Assembly (NCBI GenBank): GCA_026120035.1
Contig: JALRME010000014.1
Location: forward strand, 186,001 to 250,000
Length of the DNA: 64,000 nt
Reading direction: 5' to 3'
From: Coleophoma eucalyptorum
Lineage: Eukaryota > Ascomycota > Leotiomycetes > Helotiales > Dermateaceae
The notes beneath the pieces are model-generated. The model was not told where the DNA came from and made no database searches. It saw only the letters and a list, made by a program, of their open reading frames with translations. Positions within the stretch are counted from its first letter, which is position 1. Each line of letters begins with the position of its first letter. Made by a program: the position numbers and the translations under genes. Below, piece by piece: positions 1-11,004 of this stretch.

Positions 1-328
1 ATCTTGTGCTCTCGACAGACCATCAGGCTCAACTGGATCTGGACTGATGTATATCGTCAACCACTTTTTGGACTTCGATCTCTTAGGCATCAAGTTTCCT
101 GATACGTTGGCCCTTTCTACGACGAATGCTGCTTCAGGTACTGGAAGTATTATTGCACAGACTGACTTGTGCGAATCTACCTGGAGCGGTCAAAAGCCAA
201 AGGCAGTCTTGGTTGACTATTTTGAAGTTGGTGAGTTTTGGTTTCGCGATGGTACATTTAGGACAACTTGCTAACATGCCACTGCAGGTGATGTTTTCAC
301 TGCTCAGAGCCTTCTCAATGGGCTTTGA
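1..328 (+). CDS. Secreted PLC-like phosphodiesterase, 3' end (partial)
   Basis: This is the C-terminal end of a gene that begins left of the window; the frame starts at base 2. Exons are <1..230 and 288..328, joined by a 57-nt GTGAGT...CAG intron. The translation contains YIVNHFLD and ends LVDYFEVGDVFTAQSLLNGL. In fungal secreted PI-PLC-X-like phosphodiesterases the last barrel strands end in the same way (IVNHFLD, then VDYFEVGDV near the C-terminus). The catalytic histidines lie in the missing N-terminal part, so activity cannot be judged. The frame and the family C-terminus agree across the intron, which supports the splice. The name rests on about 90 residues. Confidence 0.68.
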
Positions 329-3300
329 TACAATAACTCTATCTAATCATTCAATTTGAGATCTTTCGACCAGATCTCGAGGATTGGAGCTGGGGAAATG
401 CGCATTAGTATCATTACATGCTTAATACTTAAATCAGAATACCCCTTCAAACAAGACCAAATTTTGTCCCACACAAAGAGTCGGTGCTAGTAATAATATG
501 CTTATGATCACTGTTTATGAAAGGTAACAATCAAGCATTGTAGGCTCACATAATACCTTTGTGGCTAAGCTCCTATAATCCTGCGTCCGCATATCTATGG
601 TCGGTTGCGCATGTACATACCGTATGTATACATATGCATATACCTTGGTGTCACGGTATCCTACCTTCCACCTTAATAATCCCTTTTTTCCAAGTTTGCA
701 GGAGCAAACTTTAAATTTCCGCTTGAATGAACAATAAATCTTGATCCCGCTTGTAGTTTTTGAGAGAGATATACAGCATGCTTACCACTAAAGATTTTAG
801 ATGGCCCAAAAGTCCACGCGACTGAAACCCTGCGTAAATCAACAAAGGAGGCTTCGCAAGTCATGAGCCACGCATGCGCCAAGCAGCCAGAAATCCATTT
901 AGCCGAACCCCTCAAACCATGGACGACCCTGGATCCCCATTGAAATCAGCATGATATATAAAACTCCGCGCGCCACCTCCTACGAGAATGCTGTGTGTGC
1001 CTTGCGGCTCGTTCCTTTCGGAGAGTTAGATCCTGGTCCTGCATGGCCTTCCTTCCGAAGCCGGGGATGATTGGTTCTCTTAAACTGCGGGCTGTCATCG
1101 GTTAGTGGAGGGTAGTAATGCGTAGTTTGTTACTATGCTAATGGCTCCTTCCGTCTATTCCAGAGAAATTTTCTCTATTGATGAAACTTGACTTATGTCC
1201 ATATATGTATGCATGTATGCACGTATGTCTTCTTTTTTGAAATGTGTAAGATCATCTATCTGAGCGGGTTGCGGCTGCGGTGGTGGTGCGATTTTTGGTA
1301 GGGGAGACGAGAAGTGCCGGCCCCCAGAAGTACCATCCCACGTCTTTCACATCTTGCTTTTGGATCCCGAAAGAACACCATAAGCACAGGTGGAGATTCT
1401 ATCAGGCCCTGCTGCAAAGCCACGAGCCGACTACTATATAAAAAAACATACCAAAGCCCTCAAGCTCAGAAATGCCTCACCTAGCCTAGGCTAATTCATA
1501 GCCGATATCTATAGTATAAGACAGCAATCTATAAGGTCGGAGCCGCGTACTAGCTACATAACGTATATTGCCATCCCGAACAATCAACCTACCGAAGAAA
1601 AGAAAGTCAGATCATGAAGATACTAATGCGCAGAAGGATACTCATTTTGGTTTTGTTGCATGTCGCTGCAAGGTCCAGACTCTTGAGGTGAAGAGGCTCG
1701 TGGTATTATGGTCGGGCCCCGTTGAGGGCCACAAGCCTAGATCCCCGGAGTTTGGGGGAAGTGTGCTAGGGAGGGGTCATGTGATTCGCCAGTTCTAGGA
1801 GGCGCCTTCAGATGTGCTCGCTTAACTTCTGTGTTTTGCATGGAAGAACCAGGGGCTGCTGGCTGGGCGAAGGATGAAGGATGAGGTATGAAGGATGGGG
1901 GTGCAGGTCAGTGTGGTTTGAGTGAGGTTACAGCCTCGATGAATCTGCTGCCTTGGGCTTGAGGCGTGAATGAGTGAGAGAGGGATAGGCAACATTAAGC
2001 AACTAGCTGACTTCTATGCTGCATGAATTAAAGGTTGAGTGAGTATAAAACAGATACTGCTATAGGTAGTCAAACAAACAGATGAACGTTAAAGTAGTTT
2101 TGAAACTAGTAGAATCAAGAGTATAGAAAATCCTTTATATAGGACAGGGAGGCTCGTCTGTGCATTCTGAACTAGGAGTTATCTTCCACTTATGACCTAG
2201 GTCTAAACTCCAAGTCTATATAAATGCTCAAGCTTGATTCGCGACGTTTTACTCGTAGAATAGTCAGCCTTTGACATCCACCGACCGAGTATAAACGATT
2301 GTTTCACTGTAACAACTAGAATAGAAAGAAGCAGCCAAGACCAATCCGCTAGTGATTGAACCTGGTGCAAGTGAAATTCCTCTCATTGAAAGCCTATCCG
2401 AGCGGGCAATTATAGCTAGTCACAGCTTAGATATAAGTAAAGCAAATCGCAAAGAACGTAGATTCTCCGGTGGGATCTCAGGCGACACAAGAACACAGAT
2501 TATCCCGCCAAGACAACAGGCGATTCGTGATCTGCTGTCGCATTGCAAATAATGACGAGATTGCCAGTGAGACAAACTGAATCAAAGCCTAGGTAGGAGA
2601 TGTTCTATCCAAAACAAACATCGGAGGATAAACTTTTACGTCACATAGACATGAAAGCTACTTTTTTTCAGCTCCCAGAAGCCACCACCCCCGCATTTTA
2701 CCCAATACCCACCTACCGTAGATCGGCTTGTCAATCATCACACCTCCGAGTAAGTTATTATCTTCTAGTCCATCGTCTCTTCACCCACAATCAAAGCCAC
2801 GCCTCGGCATATACTCATCGCCCCCGCCAGTAAACCGTTTTAAATGATTGGCCAATTCCAAGTGGAGAATTCCCGTGTGCCTCATCCCGTATTAGCAGAA
2901 AAACAAAAATGGTTGAAGAAATCTTAACGCGATTAAATTGAATCGCGGCGTGCAATGGATGGGGGTAATCATCAGCCGTTGGGAATGATTTGCGCCTTTT
3001 TTTTTTTGCTCAGCCTGACCGCGACGTCCTAACGATTTCCACGATAGCCCCCACAAATATTCACCTACTCCACATTTCGTCTGAAGCTGGGGGAAACTCA
3101 CCCCGCTTGACCTGATCGCTTCTTTTTCGTACCTCATTGCTTGACGTGATTTTGCGATTAGTGTGAAGAGTTGATAATAATGACGGTTATCATGGTCGCG
3201 GAAGATTGTCACGAGAAGTGGATACTATGATGACCTGTACCACTTTCGTTTCTTTTTCCTATTGTTTTTTTTTTTTTCCAAATGAGAAAACAAAAGAAAG

Positions 3301-3958
3301 GCCCGCGCTGCAACTCGTAAAGACCCTTGTCCCGCAGCGGGAAGCTACAGCACCCAAGACCGTTGTGCACAAAGAAATATGATGCGAACGATGTCCCCTC
3401 CCCCATTCTCGATTTCTATCTCCAGAGCTTGGTGCCGAGTTGGTGGAAGTGGGAAAGGCTTTTGTCCTAAATCTAGGACTAGAATACTACATTACAAACG
3501 CCAAGATAAGAGGGGAAGGTCTGAGGGAAAAAGTGCACCAGACAGACAATTGTAGAGTTGATTGCTAGATGCAGTTAGATGATTTGGGGGGCCGAGGCAC
3601 CGAAAAAGCAAGCTTGTCCAAACGCAACACCGTCACATTCCAAGAGAGGTCGAGAAAGACGGAAGATGTCTGTCAGATAAACGAGGAGGATGCCGCTAAG
3701 ATCAGAAGTCCAGACAGATCATCTGGCCTGCAGGCTGCTTTAGGATATTGTACATAGACGCTTGTAACGTGCAGCCAAGCAGTATGCAGAAGAAGAAGCA
3801 AAGCTTGCAGAGATAGGGGAAATATAAAGAAGATAGTTATCCCCATCGCATCGAAACCGTCACTACCTCCTAACTTCCTTCTAAACCCCCACTGTCCGCC
3901 TAATCTTCTCCCCTTACACCCTTTGTACCGCAAGAATCATATATATTACCGCGAGATC
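329..3958. other. Gene-free stretch, 3.6 kb
   Basis: No reading frame here has family resemblance, a credible splice pattern or a signal peptide; ORFs up to 106 codons look random. Features seen are imperfect ATGT/ATGC runs near 1203-1230, T tracts near 2998-3008 and 3265-3280, and the leader of the CFEM gene at the right end. It may hold non-coding transcripts or an old decayed repeat, but I see no terminal repeats or target duplications. Confidence 0.5.
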
Positions 3959-4552
3959 ATGCTCTTGCCACGCACTCTTGTCGTCTCCATCCTCGCCAGC
4001 GTCGCCTGCGCTCAGACCATTGCCGATGAGCTCGCCCAGCTGCCTTCCTGCTCACTGACTTGCTTGACCAACGCCGCAACATCTAATGGCTGTGGTATCG
4101 CCGATTATACATGCCAGTGTGGCAGTGCTCATCAAGCTGCTATCACCGCGGATGCAACACCTTGCATCCTCAAGGCATGCAGCTCTACCGACGCGCTGAG
4201 TGAGTTAACACCAACATCCCATAGAAACTTGGGCGTTGCTTGAAAAAGATAACCAGGCTGATATTTTGCGGAAATATAGAGGTCGAGAATATCACAACAG
4301 AGATCTGCTCGCTTTCTGCTGCTGCTGCCTCCTCAAACGGCACATCGGCCGTGGCGTCTTCGACTACGGGTAAGCTTGGCATATCTTCTTAATGCAAAGA
4401 CCTCTGCTGATTTATGTGCTTCTTCTGCAGCTTCAGGCAAAGCCTCTTCAACAAGTAGTGCGGTTGCTCAACAGACTTCAAATGGAAGCTCGCGACTCCA
4501 GGCCGCTGGTGCTGTAGCTGGCGCTGCACTCATTGCTGCTATGGTATTGTGA
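3959..4552 (+). CDS. GPI-anchored CFEM-domain protein
   Basis: Exons 3959..4199, 4280..4369 and 4431..4552 encode 150 residues. An N-terminal signal peptide (MLLPRTLVVSILASVACA) is followed by one CFEM domain with all eight cysteines: CSLTC, GCG, TCQC, PC, AC and EIC. The last cysteine is supplied by exon 2, and the junction restores DALKVENITTEIC, a strong check on the splice. A Ser/Ala/Thr-rich linker leads to a hydrophobic C-terminus (AGAVAGAALIAAMVL) typical of a GPI-attachment signal. CFEM proteins are fungus-specific cell-surface or secreted proteins; some bind haem or act at the host interface. The start chosen is the Met that opens the signal peptide; an in-frame upstream ATG at 3923 would spoil it. 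It converges on the cyclase gene, leaving about 200 bp between the stops. Confidence 0.88.
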
Positions 4553-4759
4553 AGGTAATGCAAAAGGTACAGATGGATATGGAGGTCTAGAATGAAAGAA
4601 GACATGGATCATGTGTTTAGCACTACGTCTCAGATAAGATGGGAAATGGTTATATAATCTGGCTTGGGAAATAAGTCGCATTGAACTATTCATGTACAGC
4701 AAATTTACAAAAGAGATCAGATGTAAAACGAGAGACTATTCAGTACAACAATACAGGAC

Positions 4760-6066
4760 TCAAAAGATAGCTATAGCGTTACCATGGCTTGACACACCTC
4801 CCTTGCAATTACTAGGCGAGCTTGTGACGAAAAAGGTGTATCTCCCCTTTTCTTTGCAAGTCTCTGCCAATTTCTCGAGATCGAACAATTCTCCTAGTGG
4901 CATACCTAGTTTGGGGGTCAGTTTCGTTTCATAGCCGGTGGAAAGAAAGTCCTCACCCCATAGAGCTAGAATATATTCATGCAACATATATTCTTCGTGG
5001 GATGGCCATGCTTCAAAAGAAGGGGCGTCGCCAGCCACGGCAGAAAAATAGCAGTCGTGAAGCCAATCAATCATCTTTTCTTCTTGCTTGATACCGGCCC
5101 ACCGCTGTCCGTCGTCCTTCCCGAAGTTATGGGGTCTCAACGCAGCTGCGGCTCGGACATCGGGAGCGGAAGTGTAATACGTCGAAACAAACCCGGAGCG
5201 GATGAAGAGCATGTCCCCGATTTGGATATCGCCGCCGGCTGAAGCAGGTCTGATGTCAATTCCTTGAGCCTTACCACACGCTTCAAGTTCCGTGTAGGGA
5301 ATCGTGTAATATTCAAAAGGGTCTACGTTGTGGTTAGTTGCGAGACATAGTCGAGCACCCAAAAGCATTTCTCTCACCATACACAATGCCCTTTTGTTTC
5401 GCGTAACTCCAATAATCCAAAAGAATCCCCCTTCCAGCAATCCCGTGCTCTGCCCAGTGGTGGATCGAGCACTTATGGTTTCGGTTTGGGCCATCGACAT
5501 CATCGCCAGTTGTGCCGTTGTAGAACTGTGCTGAGGGAATGTGAGCCATGTGCCTGAACCCATCCCATTGCGTCCCCGATTGCGTATTCAGGGAATACTT
5601 GTCATCGTATGCAATGCCGGGTGCCAATGCCTTGATCTCGTGCTGGAATGTTTCTCGGGCGAAAGCTGGCTGCTGTGGGACGTCAAGTGGAAGATTTAGG
5701 GGAACAATCTCGCCAGTCTTGATCTGCTGGGCTGCTTGAGTTACGCGAGTGGGCGTGAGTAGGTTGATGCGTCCTATCTAAAGGTCCGGTTAAATTATAT
5801 ATCCCAATATAGTTTGAGAATGGAGTTCTCACGTTGTCATCCTCTCCCCATACCCAAGCTCTTGGAAGATTTAGCTTCATTTCATATCACGATGGATGGT
5901 GCACTCACGATTCTGCTGGGGCTCCGTCACGGCGGGGAACATTCTTCCTAGTGGGATACTGGGTACAATTTGGATCCCATGGTATGGTGGTAGCTGTCTT
6001 ATTGCCCGTCAAGAAATCGGTCACCTTGGAAAGACGGTTTTGCGCGGTGCTGCTGAAACCCGTCAT
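4760..6066 (-). CDS. Cyclase-family (PF04199-like) metallohydrolase
   Basis: The reverse-strand exons are 6066..5909, 5860..5833 (28 nt), 5777..5378 and 5322..4760, giving 382 residues. All introns are GT..AG and frame is kept at each junction; intron 3 has a CTAAC branch site. The family is that of kynurenine formamidase-like cyclases, which use a metal to cleave amide or ester bonds. The core motif is GTQWDGFRHMAH (about residues 130-141), a variant of the bacterial HxGTHxDxPxH metal motif. Later conserved stretches are GILLDYWSYA, ACGKAQGIDIRP and GDMLFIRSGF. The substrate is unknown; many fungal copies are annotated only as cyclase. An in-frame ATG at 6138 would add 24 residues. The gene is divergent from the HTH-HD gene. 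Confidence 0.82.
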
Positions 6067-6585
6067 GATTATTCTACTATGTGTATTAAATGTGGTGTTT
6101 GTCAGAGAAGTTATTTGGGAAGAGCGACAGCATAGCAATGCTCATCACCACTTAAGTGTCTGAGCTTCCCCGCCTGACGACACTGAGAGCTTCCCATTCC
6201 CGAGGTCACTGGGGACAAATGAGGGGGCACTCCAATGCCGAACAGTATACATGCTATCGTCAGCTTAGGACATATATAAATAGTAGTGGAACTTTTACAG
6301 CATGGTATCTTTCATCGAGGCTGTGGATATTTACCGTATGCCTTCAATATCTAGCATACTCTTGATAATCGAACCGCATCTGGGGAACACAACAAAATGG
6401 ATTTGGCGACAGCCGATGGTGTATCACGTGACATGAAAGGAGGGGTAGAGCTCACAAAGTCCGTCGAACGATTAAGACCAGCTCTGCAATCCTGGCCAGG
6501 AGTTCTCTTTTGGGATTTTCGCGCGTTGAAATCCAAACACCACCCATAACTCCCTCTCGGCCAATACCTCTTATCGGTATCGACC
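6067..6585. promoter_or_regulatory. Divergent promoter between cyclase and HTH-HD genes
   Basis: About 520 bp separate two opposed start codons, so both 5' regions lie here. No recognised operator or TATA box stands out. The half next to the HD gene is C/T-rich immediately before the ATG, as in many fungal leaders. Confidence 0.4.
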
Positions 6586-7677
6586 ATGGTGCGCCCTACC
6601 ATCTCGCTCGATGCACACAAAGACTTCATCATAAAGCTCTTCAAGGAGGATAACTTGCCCACCGAAGAGATTGCAATACGAATCAATAGTGAGCATGGCC
6701 TAGATATCTCCGACCGGACCATTTCACGGCGGTTGTCAGAATGGAACGTGTTGAGGAAGAAGGATCGCGGTCCGCCCTCACAGGAGCTCCAAGAGAGAAT
6801 TAAATACCACTATGACAGGAATTTGAACGATGATGACATAACGGAAGAGTTGAAGAAGGAGGGGTTCGACTTGGTACGCAGGAAAGTGCAACGCGTTAGG
6901 CAGAAGCTCAATCTGCGGCGAAGGTCCCGCTTCCCAGGCTTTGGTGAAGACGATATCCCCACATATGAGAATGCCGATCCTACAACAACTCCTCAACCTA
7001 AGAAATCGAAGCCCAAGCCAAAGAAAATGACATCCGTAAGCTTGATCCCCAGGGTGACAGCGTTTGCAGAGCAATACATGTCGAAGTATGACGGATCTCA
7101 CGATTTTAATCACATTCGACGCGTCGTTGGCCTCGCTCACAAGATATACACCGAGATCCAAAAACTACCCGACATGCCAAAGCTCGATTTTCAAACAATT
7201 ACATTAGCAGCACTCCTGCATGATGTAGGTGATAAGAAGTACTTGGAGCCAGGTCAAGATTCAAGTACTTTGGTACTTGCTACACTATTGGAATTCGGTG
7301 CCGATGAGGAGCTGGCCGTCAAGGTTCAAAGGATAGTACTGGGTGTGTCTTACTCCTCTGAGATCAAAGACCCTGCTTCTGTGGTGGACATGATCAAACG
7401 CTACCCGGAGCTTGCAGTTGTACAGGACGCAGATCGCTTGGACGCTATTGGAGCAGTCGGGATTGGCAGAACGTTCACGTTCGGCGGTGCAAAAAATGCG
7501 CGAGATATGGGGGAGACAATCCAGCATTTCGAGGATAAGTTGGAGAAGCTAGAGACGATGATGAAGACACCACCAGGATTGAGAATGGCCAGGGAACGGA
7601 CTGAGCGACTGAAGATTTTTAAGGGATGGTGGGCAGATGAGCAGAAAGAAGCCGAGGGTTTGCTACGGCCGAAGTGA
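6586..7677 (+). CDS. Fusion of a tandem HTH-like region and an HD phosphohydrolase
   Basis: A single exon of 363 residues. Residues 1-58 resemble a Clr5/resolvase-type helix-turn-helix (LPTEEIAIRI...ISDRTISRRLSEW). Residues 66-113 look like a second, weaker copy (DDDITEELKKEGFDLVRRKV). A basic Pro/Lys linker (about 130-147) leads to an HD domain of the YedJ/YpgQ type. Its metal ligands are visible: H172 and H176 in SHDFNH, H212-D213 in LLHDVGD, and D281/D283 in QDADRLD. HD enzymes of this group hydrolyse phosphate esters or nucleotides; the real substrate is unknown. HD homologues are usually stand-alone proteins of about 200-220 residues, so the DNA-binding-like N-terminus is the unusual part. 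The unbroken frame argues against accidental fusion of two gene models. Confidence 0.85.
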   Translation: MVRPTISLDAHKDFIIKLFKEDNLPTEEIAIRINSEHGLDISDRTISRRLSEWNVLRKKDRGPPSQELQERIKYHYDRNLNDDDITEELKKEGFDLVRRKVQRVRQKLNLRRRSRFPGFGEDDIPTYENADPTTTPQPKKSKPKPKKMTSVSLIPRVTAFAEQYMSKYDGSHDFNHIRRVVGLAHKIYTEIQKLPDMPKLDFQTITLAALLHDVGDKKYLEPGQDSSTLVLATLLEFGADEELAVKVQRIVLGVSYSSEIKDPASVVDMIKRYPELAVVQDADRLDAIGAVGIGRTFTFGGAKNARDMGETIQHFEDKLEKLETMMKTPPGLRMARERTERLKIFKGWWADEQKEAEGLLRPK

Positions 7678-8108
7678 GAGAACAGTCCTCTCGAGCTCGT
7701 TTGGGCACAACGGTGCTTAGCTACCTTGATAGCTAGTTGCTCACAACATCTTCACGTCAGAAAGCTAATATGCTACGAGTAATCAGAATTAATGTCTTAT
7801 GTCAGCGCATATGAAGATAAATATGGACACAAATTGCCACGCCTAGGCCTCTATAGTCCGTATCTAGTGCCTTGCCACTTTTCTGTTTTCGACAAATCAA
7901 AGATATCGAGTTAATATCAATATCAGTAATCTGCTCCTTCTCACCGACTCTCACAATTCCCCAATTTGTGATTATATCACCGACCTTCTCTCATAAACTG
8001 ATTCTCGGTTACCAACACTCTCCCTTTCTCTCTCACTCTCTCTTTCCCGTATCTTTCTCATTTCTCTCTGTCGCTTCCACTAGCAAATATTCACGATACT
8101 CAGCCCAG
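7678..8108. other. Intergenic, with the pyrimidine-rich leader of the F-box gene
   Basis: The right half is strongly C/T-rich (about 8018-8090), typical of a fungal promoter and leader. The reading frame of the F-box gene stays open upstream to 7872, but the peptide from it is low-complexity, so it is treated as untranslated. Confidence 0.45.
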
Positions 8109-8612
8109 ATGGACACTCTTCCACCTGAACTACTCCTCCTCATCCTCAATCAACTTCCTCCAACGTGTCTTCCAACCTGCCGGCTCATAAGCCGCCAAAT
8201 CAGCTACCTCATCTTCCCCCTACTCTTCACCTCCCTAAATGCTTGGCTCTCCCCTTCCTTCTCATACCAGAGACTCCTCGCAATTGTCCATGACCCCTTC
8301 AGACCAGCGGCGATGTGGTCCCCGCTTGCTACCATGCCTGAGGATGTGGGGTTGGATCGGTTTCTGGTAGGGATATTGTGGAAGTTAGAGATGGCAAAAT
8401 CCCAGGTGTTGGATGGGAATGAGAACATGCACGGGGATGGAGATCTGGATTTGCAAGTTTTGGTTAAAACGTTGGGCATTGACGAAGACAAGTTGAGGAT
8501 TGCGCAGTGGAGGTTTGGGCTGTATAGAGAATACTCCAGGGGGGTGAGAGAAGGAAGGGAGAGCCTTGAAAATAACAAGTCCAGGCTTATAGAAGCGATA
8601 TTAGAGAAATAA
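8109..8612 (+). CDS. Short F-box-like protein
   Basis: A single exon of 167 residues. The N-terminus MDTLPPELLLLILNQLPP, followed by CRLISRQI and a hydrophobic segment, fits an F-box (about residues 1-40), which binds Skp1 in SCF ubiquitin ligases. The remainder has no recognised substrate-binding repeats (no WD40, LRR or kelch) and ends in a charged helix. Fungal F-box proteins of this size are common and mostly uncharacterised. The start chosen is the ATG that opens the F-box, directly after the C/T-rich leader. It could be a truncated member of a larger family; no frameshift is visible downstream. Confidence 0.62.
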   Translation: MDTLPPELLLLILNQLPPTCLPTCRLISRQISYLIFPLLFTSLNAWLSPSFSYQRLLAIVHDPFRPAAMWSPLATMPEDVGLDRFLVGILWKLEMAKSQVLDGNENMHGDGDLDLQVLVKTLGIDEDKLRIAQWRFGLYREYSRGVREGRESLENNKSRLIEAILEK

Positions 8613-9092
8613 AGGAGATAGAAAGACAAACCATTGTACTGATCGAAATGGTCGGATTGTGATGAGAAGCGATCTTGTTAAGCGACGAGTGAGTGTCCCT
8701 TCTGAGAAAAGAGAGGGAGAGAGAACTATTTTAGAAAGCAAGGCCGCACATTTGAATACGCGACAAGAAACTCCAATCAAGCCATGTCTATCTTCATTCC
8801 GAAATGTAATCGCTTGCAAGAGCAAAGAAAGCATCTAGCTTGCTGCTTACGAAGAATTTTCACATGGTGACAACAGAAGTTAGCCGACAGAAACAATACA
8901 AAAAGGAACAGGGAGTTAGCTAGAGTCGACAATCCACGAGCAAATTCGCTCGAGAGGTAAAGAGCAGGGCAGACAAAAACTCCAGAAATGAATTTCTCTA
9001 TAGGTATCAAATCTAGAAATCATCTAAAATGCCATCTACAGTCCAATCTACCTACCACTCTTACAAGAAACACCACTCCAAAAAAAATAAGT
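8613..9092. other. Intergenic between convergent F-box and thioesterase genes
   Basis: About 480 bp holding the 3' ends of two convergent genes. No coding signal was seen. Confidence 0.45.
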
Positions 9093-10322
9093 CTACAACA
9101 AAAAATCTCTATATCGTCCCAACGCCGGCTCTTTACTTCCGGTAAACTCACCTTGCAATCCATCTAAGGCTGCGAAATGCTCAGCGAGCTTTAGGCCCTT
9201 CTCATTCATCGCGACGATGCGTTTCCAATCCCACTCCTCCTCTCCTCCCTTCTTTCCCTCGTCACTGGATACACTCTCACTGCGACTCCCATTTCCGTTT
9301 TCCCGGCTCAAGAACTCTAACTCGATGTATGAATCCTCTACAGAAGTAGGAGCAGCAGCAGCAGTCTCACCACGCATATTCGCCCATCCATCCGGTCGAG
9401 GTGGCAGCATGCCCGAAGCCTCCATCATGACCTCCGGGTGTATCGTCAAACGGCCAAGTTTAATGACGTACTTGCTTATGGCAGAAGCAAAGATGGCCTT
9501 TTGATCGATTTCTTCGTCGCCCTCTCCCATAATCTTAGCGCCCGCACCACCCGAGCGCTTCAACCCATTCTTTCCCCCAAACCAGCTTCCATCACCAAGG
9601 ATATAAGCACTGGGCCGCACGGTGCCAGCCTTGACGAAGTGCGTGACAATGTAGATCCACTTCCGATCATAACACAGCAGGCGACTCCACATCTCATAGG
9701 TCTCATAGGGCTTGATCTCGCGCTTGAAGCTGCAGTGCACCGCACCGAGCATGATCCCCCAGCGGCCCTTGACGGGCTTGCCAGCCTTGTCGGTGACAAG
9801 TTTGCGGACGGTGTTGTGCTGCAGGGCATCGATGCCAGGCTGGAAGAGGCAGCAGACTAGATGGGAGCGCGAGACATCGAGGTCGGAGAAGTAGGTGCTG
9901 TTGGATTTATGGAGGTTGTAGTCGCACTCGGCAACGGGCGAGTGCGAGGCTGTGATGATGGGTAGGAAGAGCGTCGAGGGCTTGGGTGTGCTGGAGGGGT
10001 AGCGCGGTATGGTGAAGAGACAGTGCTTAAGGATTCCATTCCACACTCTAAACTAGAAGAGGAACTTCTGTCAGGATTTCTCGAAGCTCTGATATATCTC
10101 GGGGGTTTCCTGGGGGGAGGGGCAGCTTACATGCCAGGCATAGGGCAAGTTCTTGAGATTTGCCAACACAATTGCAATAGCTGCGATCCGCGAATAACTT
10201 CCTGGGCCCGTGAAGGTGCTAACCAGGATTTTGTTGATGTTCACACGCGACAGGCCGGCAGCGACGAGGAGAGCGGTGGTGAAGGTTATGGACTTCAACG
10301 GCAGCTGCGTGGCGGAAGCCAT
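9093..10322 (-). CDS. Thioesterase-superfamily (THEM6-like) protein, membrane-anchored
   Basis: Exons 10322..10131 and 10052..9093 (reverse strand) encode 383 residues. The 79-nt GTAAGC...CTAG intron joins LPYAWH to FRVWNG in frame. The N-terminus carries hydrophobic stretches (FTTALLVAAGL and IAAIAIVLANL), suggesting a membrane anchor. The hot-dog fold signature TYFSDLDVSRSHL lies at about residues 117-129 and matches the SDLDxxR motif of the THEM6/PF13279 group. A fold-consistent stretch MWSRLLCYDRKWIYIVTHFV follows. Family members are predicted acyl thioesterases; no substrate is known for this one. The C-terminal third holds a variable Ser/Glu-rich insert (about 285-325) and an Ala run from a GCA repeat. 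An upstream in-frame ATG at 10367 would add 15 residues before the anchor. Confidence 0.8.
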
Positions 10323-10621
10323 TTTGCGTACCACAGGATGCGGATGCGTCAGAATTGGAAGATGCAAATACGCAGGGCCTGCCGATGGTGAAGAGGAGGG
10401 AATAAGTGAGAGCTGAAGGTCTTACGCTCCCTGCATTGATTCTTTCGTCACGTCGTAAATTCGTTTCACGCGCTGCTGAGAAAGGAGCCGAGGTTCGGTG
10501 ATTAAATCTTATGGGCATGCCTGGATTAGTCAGCAAAAGCTTTGAGCTGCGAGCAAGCCGAGTTTTGGCAGACATTTATGTAAATTACTTTGCGGTTGCA
10601 CATATATCCGTTGCTTGAACG

Positions 10622-11004
10622 CTATATTGATACTATCTCGAACGTCTCAGTATCTGCCGGTTGAACGAAATCGTTCTTGAACGCTGCACACAGCGCCGTT
10701 CTAAAGTTAAGCGACGAGCGACAAACCATGAACGTCGAGTGTTCTGTCATGACATACCCCTTCGACTCGTAGTCCCTTTGTAATTGGTGATAAGTTCCCT
10801 CAATCCCAATCACCAAATTCTTCTCAGCCTCTAACTTATTCTTCCCACAAATTCCAATTGTCCTCAAAGCATTTAGCGGTCTCCCATCTCGACGTCACTT
10901 TCACGCTCGTGGCAATGGCAACAGAGAAACTTTGGTCGCGTAATTGCGAGGAGAGCGAGCCCAACGCAGAGCGAGATGGCGATTGTAACCCCTATTTCCA
11001 ACAT
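10622..11004 (-). CDS. Doubtful small single-span membrane protein
   Basis: The proposed exons 11004..10931 and 10862..10622 give 104 residues. The first exon encodes an N-terminal transmembrane helix (IGVTIAISLCVGLALLAI) followed by basic residues. The second contributes a charged soluble tail (KNKLEAEKN, YHQLQRDYESKGY). The 68-nt intron has a good CTAAAT branch site and AG acceptor but a weak GTTTCT donor. Read without splicing, the first frame stops after 43 residues with a CCHCH motif. No family is recognised. The tail has an unusually protein-like composition for intergenic DNA, which is the reason for listing it. Confidence 0.27.

Noticed and set aside
1200..1230. ATGT/ATGC near-repeats suggesting a microsatellite or element edge
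   Set aside because: Too short and imperfect, with no partner repeat nearby.
2892..3406. Two minus-strand frames
   Set aside because: Both depend on homopolymer tracts and have no homology-like features.
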